From assembly GCA_008973525.1 (NCBI GenBank), contig WACJ01000387.1, positions 186,001 to 250,000 on the forward strand: DNA of 64,000 nt, written 5' to 3'. Positions 25,203 to 37,434 of the stretch are shown here, in pieces; the stretch's first letter is position 1; every line of letters starts with the position of its first letter. Both the position numbers and the translations under genes were made by a program. The DNA comes from Stenopsyche tienmushanensis. Its lineage: Eukaryota > Arthropoda > Insecta > Trichoptera > Stenopsychidae. The notes below the pieces were generated by a model. It saw nothing but the letters and a program-made list of their open reading frames with translations, made no database searches and was not told where the DNA came from.

Positions 25203-26186
25203 ATGACGTCGACAAATGTTTTTATATATCATAATTATTTTATTCTTATTAATAGATTACATGCTTAAACAATAGATCTGAAAAGCTTTTGATTTGTATG
25301 GATTAAATGTGAAAAAAAAAACATTTCAGATGCTTGTATTAAGTACACCAAAGCGTATTGCCAAGTGGTTGAATATTAGTTTTAAAGTTTTGGCGTGGAT
25401 GTAACATACTGTTTGCCAAGAACGGATGACGATCACTACTCTTCTATTTGAATTTGAACACAAAAATCAATTCAAAAGATGCGAATTCAATAACATGCAT
25501 GATTGAAATTGAAACTGAAACTCCTGGTCATTAAAGCTTTTATGCAGGTCATTGATTGATTGTAGCGACAATTTCCTCACGAAATGGAAAGTCATTTCCT
25601 TTTCCGCACGTACCGGAAAAGAGCGGAAGCTGTATCTCAAATTTTATCTCGCAATTTAAAAGCCAATTAGCTGTTATATTAGTGACGCCCTGCGAATGAA
25701 TAATAAAACATTTTAATGAAATCCCGAATCAGATTAATTAATGTACATTTTTATCGACGAAATTATCATCGCCAAAGGGCGTAATTGATATTAATTAATT
25801 CTTTGTAGGCTTTCGGTAGTTATTTTTGTGATTCGTCGGAACCTTTCAGCAATGCCGAATTTTCATTCAGGCAAACATTACGTATAAAATCTATTATCTA
25901 AGTAAAAATATTAATACAAAGGGAATATAGTTCTTCCGAAGCTGAATAAGCCACACAACATTTTCATTACAAATACCCAGAATACAATGTTGCTTTTTAC
26001 CTTTATTTTTTGTATAACAAGATAATGAACGAGCGGGGCAAATCTTTTCTCAGAATTTTCGCCGAATCTCTTTAATGCCACGAGAAAATCACAAACGAAC
26101 AAGCAAAGAAAAAAGCATTATTAAATATGTTGTTCATGGTTTTATTTTATAATGATAATACATAAGAGATGTCAAAAATTGTGATA
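25203..26186. other. spacer with GC-richer patch (about 25540-25880)
   Basis: The patch around 25540-25880 contains several taattaa and attaatta motifs and little coding potential. It could be a regulatory island. The flanks are plain AT-rich DNA. Confidence 0.35.
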
Positions 26187-26753
26187 TTAGGGGGACCCGA
26201 AAGTATTCGAAAATTTTGAGACCTTATGTTTGAGCTCAGTTTGTGGCCAGACACAGTGACGGAAACATCTTTATACATTACAGGGACGATAATATATTTT
26301 ATGCATATGGTAATGAAACCAAGATAAACTATAACTACACAAGTTTATTGTTGACAATTAGAAGTTTTGCATCAAAGATTAAAAGAGAAACGTCCGCAGT
26401 CCGTATTTATTCAACAACAAAAGACAATATTGCTTCATGATAATGCGCACCCTCATAGTGCAAAATTGACGCTGGAATACGGGAATTAAACTGGGAATTG
26501 TTACAGCATCCATCTTATTTACCGGATCTCACCCCGACGGATTTCCATCAAGTCGATGGAGCACAGTTTGATAGAAAAACGATTCAAAAATGCAGCTAAA
26601 GTGGAAAGAAATTTAACGTTGGAATTTTTTTACAAAATTAACGAAGCAATGGGAAGACATATTAAATAATGAAAAGAATTATATTTTATAACATGTTATT
26701 AATAAATTTGAACTTTTTATACTAAATTTTGTAATATTTTCGGGTGCCCTTAA
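26187..26753 (+). mobile_element. mariner element, complete ends, internally deleted
   Basis: The ends are inverted repeats: ttagggggacccgaaagtat at 26187 and its counterpart ending atattttcgggtgcccttaa at 26753. TA flanks each side (26185-26186, 26754-26755), the mariner target site. The plus strand carries VYC*QLEVLHQRLKEKRP, LLHDNAHPHSAKLTLEYG (second catalytic Asp, near 26430-26480) and, after a frameshift, WELLQHPSYLPDLTPTDFHQ (third Asp, near 26490-26550). The region before this, including the first Asp block, has been deleted. At 567 bp the element is less than half the usual 1.3 kb. Confidence 0.9.
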
Positions 26754-26755
26754 TA

Positions 26756-27637
26756 TTGAAAATAAAACCGAATAATAATGTCAAAGACACATTAGCTGAT
26801 GTATTTGCGAATCTTTCATTAAAAAAAATGAATAACATCTTTTCCAGAAACATGGGTCTTAAAATACTTTTTAATTTCTGATTTAAACAGACTTGTTTCT
26901 CAATTATTTTTCAACAACATGTTTTCAATCATCTGTTATCTGAGTTTACAAGAAAGTGAGTGCTATATTCTTTCATTTAATATTTTGTGAACTTGCCTTT
27001 ATTTTTGATTAAAATCTTATTTACCATCACTCTTATTCAATTTTCATTTAAACCAATTTAACTTTAATATTTCGTATTAATATTTTTATTTTTCGCTTGA
27101 TAACTAGCCAAAATTTCAACAGTTTTGCATCCAATTTTTGAATTAATCTTGATTCTGAAAATGAACTTTATAATGCATATTTAAATTATCTTATAAATTT
27201 ATTTGAGATTTTGTATAGAGATTTTGAATTATTGGTGATTTAACATTTTTAAATTTTCCAAGACGTTTAATCGAATTTTCTCACCATCGTAATAGACATG
27301 AAATACTTCATACAGTTCTGTACATATTTGGCTTTGAAAACGTCTCTTGATTATCCACAAATCATTGTTTTCGTTCATTTAAAATAATTCTTAATTTCCA
27401 AACACCCTTCATACATGACTAGATAACTTCATTTCATGCTTCGATAATGTTTCTGATAGCTTTTATAATATCAAATTATTTCCACCAAGCTCGTATGGCA
27501 TCCATTGCTTAATTTATAATGATTAGTACATAAATAATAAACACATCAAAAATGTCGAAAAATAAATAAATAAAATGTTTGTACCTATATATTTTGGATA
27601 AAATAACTTTAAATAGCTCATTATAAATTTATCCGAT
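26756..27637. other. AT-rich spacer between two mariner relics
   Basis: I see no element ends, exon or RNA gene in this stretch. Confidence 0.45.
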
Positions 27638-27905
27638 CATATAATAGATTGTCCAGTTATTATAATTAATTAATTTCATCGATACGATGTATTCTCCTTC
27701 AGTTGAAACAACCTTTTCCCATCTATTTAATATTTTTTTAATTCAGCAGAATTAAAATTCAACGAGTTTTGATATAAAATATTAATCGATTCCTTATTTC
27801 ACCTCTTCTCTATTTATGATCTTAATAAATGATAGTCAGAAAGAGTAAAGTCAGGATAATAAGGTGGATGCAGAATCGTTTACTAATCGAGTTCCTTTTA
27901 AGTAT
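27638..27905 (-). mobile_element. mariner relic, sibling of the one at 290-1172, 3' part only
   Basis: The terminal repeat at 27638-27659 (ataatagattgtcc core) matches that at 290-311. Reading leftwards on the minus strand, a decayed HPPYSPDL-like segment near 27850-27880 is followed by IKIINREEVK and then LNRWEKVVSTEGEYIVS near 27685-27740. The latter is the mariner C-terminal block (RWxKVVxxxGxY) that is missing from the first copy. The element is truncated at about 27905, so the 5' two-thirds are absent. Confidence 0.8.
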
Positions 27906-30900
27906 GAAAAAAACCGCATTTATAACTGGAAAATCTAATATTTGTAAATATTTAACTCACAATTGAGCGCTTTGATCGGATAGAATTGAGAAGAGTTATT
28001 TTAAGAGCATATATCAAAGTGTAATTTGAAAAAGAAAACGCCTATAGATGTTAGCCGCATTATTGAATTCTTACATTCTCCCGACTCCCACAATCCCCTT
28101 TAGATTTGGACGTCTGGTGAAAGATTAAATGCTTTTTCTCCTCTTTTCTCTTTCGGCCTAAATTTACGCGATGGGAAATTTCCTATTCACGATTTCTAAG
28201 GCGATGGAATTTTCAATATCATACGTTGTGGCAACAAACAGGTGGTTTCTTTTATTTGTATCGAAACTTTGGCTTCCCATAAAATATCTAGGGGATTAGG
28301 CAAGCAAAAATACGCCGCCTTTCCGATCACAATTTGGCCGTTGGACATTTCTCACCCCACGTGGCCCGGGTTGGATGTGAGCTCCCCGTTCCATCATAAT
28401 TTTTTTTGGTCCCGAGGGTATATAAGGTTTTTTAGGGCCAAATGTCGGATGAAATGTTTCGCAAGAGAACAAGTTTTTTTGACAATGAATTATTCAGTGG
28501 TTGATGATAATAATAAAGATTTATCAAGCGATTACGCATCTGCGATGTAAGCTGTGTTCTCGATTGAATCTTACATTTAAACATCTAACTTTCTTTCTCA
28601 AAATTGATCTATTTTTTAAATTCAAAAGTGACTTTACATTTAAAGCTTTAGAGAATTTAAATATATGTCTTTCCCGGTCAGTACATTCGTTATTGTAATT
28701 GCCATCGATAGTTCACATACCCACTATCAATACGTTGCAGTTGAAGCATTAATACATAGTTGGTAGCCCATTTAATAGCCACTTTAGAAACCTACAATAA
28801 AATAAAAGATCATAATAAAAACCATCGATAATTCTTAAATATCCTTCTATACTTAGATTTGATTGCCATTTTTCTTTAATCATCTGGCCTGAATTCATAT
28901 TTTAAGCATACTTTACATTTATTTCATATTGAAATAATCTTTTATTACTGAAATACAATGTAAATTAGACACTCATTATCGAAAAAGATCTTTTTTTTGG
29001 GTGCCACTTATTATTCCTTATATTTGTGAATATTCCTATAAGTGGTCATTTTTAAAGACTGAGCAATTTTCTTTGAAATACAATTAAAACTACCACCATT
29101 TTGATTTTACAGAAAAGAGTTTTCTGAAGTACATAGGGTTCAATTTCAATGCAGCTTCCTTTGAGATGCATCAACCGCATAAAAAGAGACTCGACTGCAT
29201 TTTAAAGTTTCCTGTTCGATGTATAACGACATTTCATCTAATAGTAGCTTTTTATAAATATAATACTTAATTTCAGATTGACTTAAATTTATTTAAGCTT
29301 CAGTAATGAAGTCGTAAACTTCGCACTTAATCTCACGAGAAGAAACTGTTTTTATGGCTTTAATTATCTCTAATTTTGGTTTTTATAACTCAGAGCCTGG
29401 TAGATAATCACCATCGTATTTTTTTATGTACTGTTAAAAAAATTCCTTCATCATTGACTTTTTGAAGAAATACGCGAGCCTCTGAATATGATCGACCATG
29501 GTTGATACTTTTACCAAAATCATAATATATTAATATCGTTTTTATTGTGTTGTGTACATTAACAGGATTATTCCCGGCAGATGAATTGGACCTTATCATT
29601 TCTTTGTTGGTAGAGCCCAATGGCATATTTAATGCCCTTTATAAGATGGTAGCTTAGCTAGAGACCGCATTTCAATAGTATGTATTTATCCTTGTTAAGT
29701 CACTTAAAAAAGGTTCAATTGTATGATTTCTCATATTTTTTAAAAGCATGTTGATTACAAAAATATATTTTTTTTGGTAATGGAATTCAAATAAAAAAAG
29801 AAACATTTAGATATGGTCCAATTAATTTTTAAAAAAATCCTAAGGCAGTAAACAGTTAATGAGACAGTTTGCATCTGTATTAATTTTGATATATCCTTTA
29901 TTAATATATATTAATAAGAAGATGTCACGAAAAATATATAATGCTGTATGTGAATAAATTTTAAGGAAACCAGTCCTTCATCACATTAACATTCTTCAAT
30001 ATCGATGTGATCTCAAGGCATCATTTGGTGTGTGTGTGTATGATAATATCGGAAAACAGTTCTGTATTATTTAGCGATACAATTTTTCACCGGTTCATTA
30101 TTAGCAGCCATTGTAGTATTTTTCTATATGCTTTTATAACCCACATGTGGAATACGGTGAATACAATATGGATTGATTCAAAATTGCTGCAGAATCGAAA
30201 CAGCTTGCCAATTTTAGAATTGGTCCCAGTTTCATATTCGGTGATCGTCCAATTGTGTGAGCCTGCATTTTTGTTCAGACGTACATCTGCTGTGAATTCA
30301 AATTATTATTTTGAGATCGATACTCATCTCACAAATTCTCAAAACCATTTAATTTCTATTATATTTTCGCGAAGCGTTTTATCTTCTCATTTCATTGCTG
30401 CGAAAGTCTGTGTGTACTTTACGGGATTGCTTGGATTTCAACACAAGTACTCTAGGATAATGCCGAAAGTAATAGAGTATTTTTATTTCAATTGTATAAA
30501 TTATGGATTACTTTATATATAAATTATTTTCATACTAGGAACAGTCGTACTGAAATCTTGGTTATAGCGTGCAATTGTAGAAGGCTCATTCTACCTTTTT
30601 TATCTTTAAAATAAAACATTTCACGTTTATAACGAGTATGAGTTTTAATATTGAACCCAAAGAAATTCCCATTGATAATAGAATTTCCGACGAGCTTAAG
30701 AATTGATATCTTATTGGGTGTCATTTTATAAAATTACATCCCAAAAGTTACGTTTAGGATCACTCAAAAAATACTTTTGGTTTTAGTTTGTTCCAATTGT
30801 ACAAAAATAAAAATATAAAACTGTCATTAAATGGAAAACTATAACTATAAAGATTTCATGTTCTCTTTTGAAAGTATCATAACCGTTATTGGACGTAATT

Positions 30901-32580
30901 GATCTCAATATGATATCGGGGATAGAAAATTTTTATGAGGTGAATGATTTTTTTTTAAATAAAAGGGGATCTATGAGTGATATTTATATACCTAATATTA
31001 TTAATTATATCAGTATTTAAATCTAGATAAATAAGTAATCAATAATAATTACTCCATTCATGATTCAAAGCATCCATTTATAGCAGCAGACTATAGATTG
31101 AAAATAGTTGATTTCTATTTAGTATTATAAGAAAATATTTATGATATTGTGTTTAGATTGAACGAGAATTCACAGATAGAGTTTCATATTTCAGATAATT
31201 AATATAGAAAATTGCCTCTTTAAGTACTCGATATCGTAAAATGTAACAGCAGGCCCTAACGAGATTATTAACACTGAAATTAATGTTTTAATCAAGTCCC
31301 ATGGATCGAATTATATTTAATTGAACGTGGAATACATTTACCAATAAAGCTTATTACGAAATTGTGAAGCGACAATAAATTCGCGTTATTTTTTGCATCG
31401 TTGAAATGTCTGTTTTTTCACCCTGATAAACCTTGGGTTCGATGCTAATTTGATTTCAAAAGCAAATTCCATTAGCCCGGGAAAGCCTTTTCGCTTCCAG
31501 TCAGCATCGCGGGTAAGCTGGGAACGATTGGAACCGAATTTATTACTCGATTGACATCCGAGTGAATTAATAATATTTGCGTTTTATTAATTCGGAGGGA
31601 TGTGGAGGCTGATTTTTTCGTTCGGCTAGTAATGGAGAGCCACGCGATGTTAACATAGAGAAACTGAAAACCGAAGAATTATAGGCGGCCCACGCACTTA
31701 AAGCCTAATTGGTTCCCGAAGAGCCATCGCAAGTCAAGCAATCATAATTTGAATCCTGACTTGCCATTGACACAAATTAGATTTTCTTCCGCTCGGAGGA
31801 AATATAAGGGATATTGTAATGAAATATAAAATTGATGTTACTCCCTTACGGGCCGTTGAATGCATTCCGAGACATTAACCCTTATCCACGTACACAATGG
31901 GACAAAGCTAGTCCGAGTGAAAATAAACAATACAAATGCAGGATTGATTTGCCCCATAAAAGTGTTATTATCCCTACAAATCTGTGTTGTTTTTTATGCC
32001 TTTTCAATCCTAACTTTGTTACCTATTTACTTTAAGAGATGTCTTTGGCTATTAGTAGCACGGGAAGTAAGCATAATATTTGTATAATTATACCTACAAA
32101 GCTGATTATTTTTCATTATTATAAATAAATAAACGTCAGTTTATCGCGGATGAAAGGAAATTTTGGGTGAAAGGAAATGGGTGGTTCCCCAAATCGAGAT
32201 TTTAGATAAGCGTGTCTAAGGATGACTAGTAAAATTATCATTATTTTAAAATTGAACTAATTCTTTTCGACTATATAAATCGACTAAGCATTTTTAGAAG
32301 CAGAAAATGAGGATAAACTTACTTCAAGATTGTCAGTTGGTTCAAAAAATTCTTTTTTCGTGTATCGGAAAGAACCAATGTTTAAAAATACGTTCAGTAA
32401 ATTTCAAGTCGATATAAATGAAATTCGTAAAGTTATAGGTCGATGAGGAGAGGAGAAACTTTAAACGCGTTTTTCTTGAAACTACTTTTTCCAAGCTCAT
32501 GGAAGTGCTCCAACACGCCCTAGATGAGCATTTGTTATGAATTTGATTTGCAGGCATGTGTGTAATAAACGTTTTCATAG
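27906..32580. other. gene-poor stretch with GC-richer islands (28080-28460, 31250-31860)
   Basis: Two patches stand out by higher GC and low stop density. The patch at 31250-31860 is rich in attaatt, cgggaa and tcgatt words and has no consistent reading frame; the one at 28080-28460 contains cacgtggcccgggttgg. Both look like candidate cis-regulatory sequence rather than exons. The 171-codon frame at 30007-30522 starts at GTG, is hydrophobic and matches nothing known, so it is not called. Confidence 0.4.
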
Positions 32581-32728
32581 TATAGACTATAATTATCCAA
32601 AAATATTAAGAAGTGTTTATTTAATGAACAAAAAACTACAAAAAATGTTGGTAAAAACACAAACTTTTCTTTGATCGCTCACTATTTTTTTATTTGACAA
32701 TAGTTCTTCTTAATTATAGTCTAAACTA
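32581..32728. mobile_element. small MITE-like element flanking the satellite array
   Basis: tatagactataatta at 32581-32595 is matched in inverted orientation by taattatagtctaaacta at 32711-32728, and the inner sequence aagaag/cttctt extends the pairing. The 148-bp interior is AT-rich and non-coding. It lies about 160 bp before the start of the tandem array. Confidence 0.5.
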
Positions 32729-32888
32729 TACACAATATTATACAAAATAATAATATATTTAATTTTTTTGCTTCAAATCATTGGTTCAGAAATTAAAACT
32801 TCCATGGTGAAGAATGTCATTACTCGTGCGCTGGCATACTGTGTGGCTCACTTCAATCCCACTACCATACTTTATCAAACTAGTTATA

Positions 32889-35800
32889 GGGTCAAAATAC
32901 GCGTGGAAAAAAATCACATTTTGAACCCAAATTCCAAATATCCCGTCGAAATAAAAACACATTTGGGGTCGAAATACGCGTCGAAAAATATCACGTTTAG
33001 GTCCCAAGTGTCGAAAAACTCGTCGAAAAAAAAACACTTTTGTGTCGAAATACGCGTCGAAAAAAATCACGTTTAGATCCCAAATTCCGAATATCCCGTC
33101 GAAATAAAAACACATTTGGGGTCGAAAAACGCGTCGAAAAATATCACGTTTAGATCCCAAGTGTCGAAAAACGAAAAATCGTCGAAAAAAAAAACACTTT
33201 GTGTCGAAATACGCGTCGAAAAAAATCTCGTTTTGAACCCAAATTCCGAATATCCCGTCGAAATAAAAACACATTTGGGGTCGAAATACGCGTCGAAAAA
33301 AATCACGTTTTGAACCCAAGTGTCGAAAAACTCGTCGAAAAAAAAACACTTTTGTGTCGAAATACGCGTCAAAAAAAATCACGTTTTGAACCCAAATTCC
33401 GAATATCCCGTCGAAATAAAAACACATTTGGGGTCGAAATACGCGTCGAAAAAAATCACGTTTTTAAACCAAATTCCGAATATCCCGTCGAAATAAAAAC
33501 ACTTTTGTGTCGAAATACGCTTAAAAAAAATCACGTTTTGAACCCAAATTCCGAATATCCCGTCGAAATAAAAACACATTTGGGGTCGAAAAACGCGTCG
33601 AAAAATATCACGTTTAGATCCCAAATTCCGAATATCCCGTCGAAATAAAAACACATTTGGGGTCGAAATACGTGTCGAAAAAAATCACGTTTTGAACCCA
33701 AGTGTCGAAAAACTCGTCGAAAAAAAAGCACTTTTGTGTCGAAATACGCTTAAAAAAAATCACGTTTGAACCCAAGTGTCGAAAAACTCGTCGAAAAAAA
33801 AACACTTTTGTGTCGAAATACGCGTCGAAAAAAATCTCGTTTTGAACCCAAATTCCGAATATCCCGTCGAAATAAAACAATTTGGGGTCGAAATACGCGT
33901 CGAAAAAAATCACGTTTTGAACCCAAGTGTCGAAAAACTCGTCGAAAAAAAAACACTTTTGTGTCGAAATACGTGTCAAAAAAATCACGTTTTAAACCCT
34001 AATTCCGAATATCCCGTCGAAATAAAAACACATTTGGGGTCGAAATACGCGTGAAAAAAAATCACGTTTTGAACCCAAGTGTCGAAAAACTCGTCGAAAA
34101 AAAAACACTTTTGTGTCGAAATACGCGTCAAAAAAAATCACGTTTTGAACCCAAATTCCGAATATCCCGTCGAAATAAAAACACATTTGGGGTCGAAATA
34201 CGCGTCGAAAAAAATCACGTTTTTAAACCAAATTCCGAATATCCCGTCGAAATAAAAACACTTTTGTGTCGAAATACGCTTAAAAAAAATCACGTTTTGA
34301 ACCCAAATTCCGAATATCCCGTCGAAATAAAAACACATTTGGGGTCGAAAAACGCGTCGAAAAAAATCACGTTTTGAACCCAAGTGTCGAAAAACTCGTC
34401 GAAAAAAAAACACTTTTGTGTCGAAATACGCGTCGAAAAAAATCTCGTTTTGAACCCAAATTCCGAATATCCCGTCGAAATAAAAACACATTTGGGGTCG
34501 AAATACGCGTCGAAAAAAATCACGTTTTGAACCCAAGTGTCGAAAAACTCGTCGAAAAAAAACACTTTTGTGTCGAAATACGCGTCAAAAAAAATCACGT
34601 TTTGAACCCAAATTCCGAATATCCCGTCGAAATAAAAACACATTTGGGGTCGAAATACGCGTCGAAAAAAATCACGTTTTTAAACCAAATTCCGAATATC
34701 CCGTCGAAATAAAAACACTTTGTGTCGAAATACGCTTAAAAAAAATCATTTTTTGAACCCAAATTCCGAATATCCCGTCGAAATAAAAACACATTTGGGG
34801 TCGAAAAACGCGTCGAAAAATATCACGTTTAGATCCCAAATTCCGAATATCCCGTCGAAATAAAAACACATTTGGGGTCGAAATACGCGTCGAAAAAAAT
34901 CACGTTTTGAACCCAAGTGTCGAAAAACTCGTCGAAAAAAAAGCACTTTTGTGTCGAAATACGCTTAAAAAAAATCACGTTTGAACCCAAGTGTCGAAAA
35001 ACTCGTCGAAAAAAAAGCACTTTTGTGTCGAAATACGCTTAAAAAAAATCACGTTTGAACCCAAGTGTCGAAAAACTCGTCGAAAAAAAAACACTTTTGT
35101 GTCGAAATACGCGTCGAAAAAAATCTCGTTTTGAACCCAAATTCCGAATATCCCGTCGAAATAAAAACACATTTGGGGTCGAAATACGCGTGAAAAAAAA
35201 TCACGTTTTGAACCCAAGTGTCGAAAAACTCGTCGAAAAAAAACACTTTTGTGTCGAAATACGCGTCAAAAAAAATCACGTTTGCCCCCATTCCGAAATC
35301 CCGTCGAAATAAAAACACATTGGGGTAGAAATACGCGTAGAAAAAAATCACGTTTTTAACCAAATTCGAATATCCCGTCGAAATAAAACACTTGTGTCGA
35401 AATACGCTTAAAAAAATCACGTTTTGAACCCAAATTCCGAATATCCCGTCGAAATCAAAACACATTTGGGGTCGAAAAAACGCGTCGAAAAAAAATCACG
35501 TTTTGAACCCAAGGGTCGAAAAAAACTCGTACGAAAAAAAAACACTTTTGTGTTCGAATACGCGTCGAAAAAAATTCGTTGAACCCAAATTCCGAATATC
35601 CCGTCGACATAAAAAACACATTTGGGGTCGAAATACACGTCGAAAAAAATCACGTTTTGAACCCAAGTGTCGAAAAACTCGTCGAAAAAGAAAACACTTT
35701 TGTGTTGAAATACGCGTCGAAAAAAATCACATTTTGAACCCAAATTCCGAATATCCCGTCGAAATAAAAACATATTTGGGGTCGAAATACGCGTCGAAAA

Positions 35801-37434
35801 AAGACAGTTTTGAATCCAAATTCCGAATATCCCATCGAAATAAAAACACTTTTGTGTCGAAATACGCTTAAAAAAAATCACGTTTTGAACCCAAATTCCG
35901 AATATCCCGTCGAAATAAAAACACATTTGGGGTCGAAAAACGCGTCGAAAAATCACGTTTAGATCCCAAATTCCGAATATCCCGTCGAAATAAAAACACA
36001 TTTGGGGTCGAAATACGCGTCGAAAAAAATCACGTTTTGAACCCAAGTGTCGAAAAACTCGTCGAAAAAAAAGCACTTTTGTGTCGAAATACGCTTAAAA
36101 AAAATCACGTTTGAACCCAAGTGTCGAAAAACTCGTCGAAAAAAAAGCACTTTTGTGTCGAAATACGCTTAAAAAAAATCACGTTTGAACCCAAGTGTCG
36201 AAAAACTCGTCGAAAAAAAAACACTTTTGTGTCGAAATACGCGTCGAAAAAAATCTCGTTTTGAACCCAAATTCCGAATATCCCGTCGAAATAAAAACAC
36301 ATTTGGGGTCGAAATACGCGTCGAAAAAAATCACGTTTTGAACCCAAGTGTCGAAAAACTCGTCGAAAAAAAAACACTTTTGTGTCGAAATACGTGTCAA
36401 AAAAAATCACGTTTTAAACCCTAATTCCGAATATCCCGTCGAAATAAAAACACATTTGGGGTCGAAATACGCGTGAAAAAAAATCACGTTTTGAACCCAA
36501 GTGTCGAAAAACTCGTCGAAAAAAAAACACTTTTGTGTCGAAATACGCGTCAAAAAAAATCACGTTTTGAACCCAAATTCCGAATATCCCGTCGAAATAA
36601 AAACACATTTGGGGTCGAAATACGCGTCGAAAAAAATCACGTTTTTAAACCAAATTCCGAATATCCCGTCGAAATAAAAACACTTTTGTGTCGAAATACG
36701 CTTAAAAAAAATCACGTTTTGAACCCAAATTCCGAATATCCCGTCGAAATAAAAACACATTTGGGGTCGAAAAACGCGTCGAAAAAAATCACGTTTTGAA
36801 CCCAAGTGTCGAAAAACTCGTCGAAAAAAAAACACTTTTGTGTCGAAATACGTGTCAAAAAAAATCACGTTTTAAACCCTAATTCCGAATATCCCGTCGA
36901 AATAAAAACACATTTGGGGTCGAAATACGCGTGAAAAAAAATCACGTTTTGAACCCAAGTGTCGAAAAACTCGTCGAAAAAAAAAACACTTTTGTGTCGA
37001 AATACGCGTCGAAAAAATCACGTTTTGAACCCAAATTCCGAATATCCCGTCGAAATAAAAACACATTTGGGGTCGAAAAACGCGTCAAAAAAAATCACGT
37101 TTTGAACCCAAATACCGAATATCCCGTCGAAATAAAAACACATTTGGGGTCGAAAAACGCGTCGAAAAAAATCACGTTTTGAACCCAAGTGTCGAAAAAC
37201 TCGTCGAAAAAAAAAAACACTTTTGTGTCGAAATACGCGTCAAAAAAAAATCACGTTTAGATCCCAAATTCCGAATATCCCGTCGAAATAAAAACACTTT
37301 TGGGGTCAAAATACGCATAAAAAAAATCACGTTTAGATCCCAAATTCCGAATATCCCGTCCAAATAAAAACACTTTTGGTGTCGAAATACGCGTCGAAAA
37401 AAAAAACACTTTTTTTCGAAATACGCGTCGAACC
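32889..37434. repeat. 4.5-kb tandem satellite, 76/77-bp monomers in two main types
   Basis: About 60 head-to-tail monomers begin gtcgaaatacgcgtcg. Type A (77 bp) has attccgaatatcccgtcgaa in its second half. Type B (76 bp) has gtgtcgaaaaactcgtcgaa there. A and B are mixed, often alternating. A variant first half (acgcttaaaaaaaatcacg) recurs as a third class. Both halves of each monomer share cgtcgaaa, aaaacac and ttt words, so the monomer looks like a diverged doublet of a unit of about 38 bp. Blocks repeat at higher order: 33780-34420 recurs at about 36195-36840, and a six-monomer step of about 458 bp is seen between 36392 and 36850. Copies between 35280 and 35640 are unusually error-rich. 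The first and last monomers are diverged. An A+B pair is 153 bp, divisible by three, which explains the long open frames on both strands; these are not genes. Confidence 0.97.

Noticed and set aside
28242..28550. 102-codon plus-strand frame
   Set aside because: Located in a GC-richer non-coding island, no motif, no start context.
29408..29626. 72-codon minus-strand frame with a coding-like look (SYSEARVFLQKVNDEGIF)
   Set aside because: No ends, splice sites or family match; could be old transposon coding sequence but cannot be supported.
30007..30522. 171-codon plus-strand frame
   Set aside because: It starts at GTG, has no ATG-led or splice context, and shows no recognisable motif despite a hydrophobic composition; chance in AT-rich DNA is likelier.
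32786..33427. A 213-codon minus-strand open frame and many similar frames in 32786-37454
   Set aside because: They arise from the satellite period (77 + 76 = 153 bp) and appear on both strands with the same repeats; composition follows the repeat, not a protein family.
32889..37434. CRISPR-like array
   Set aside because: There are no unique spacers: units are continuous tandem monomers of 76-77 bp in a eukaryotic context.
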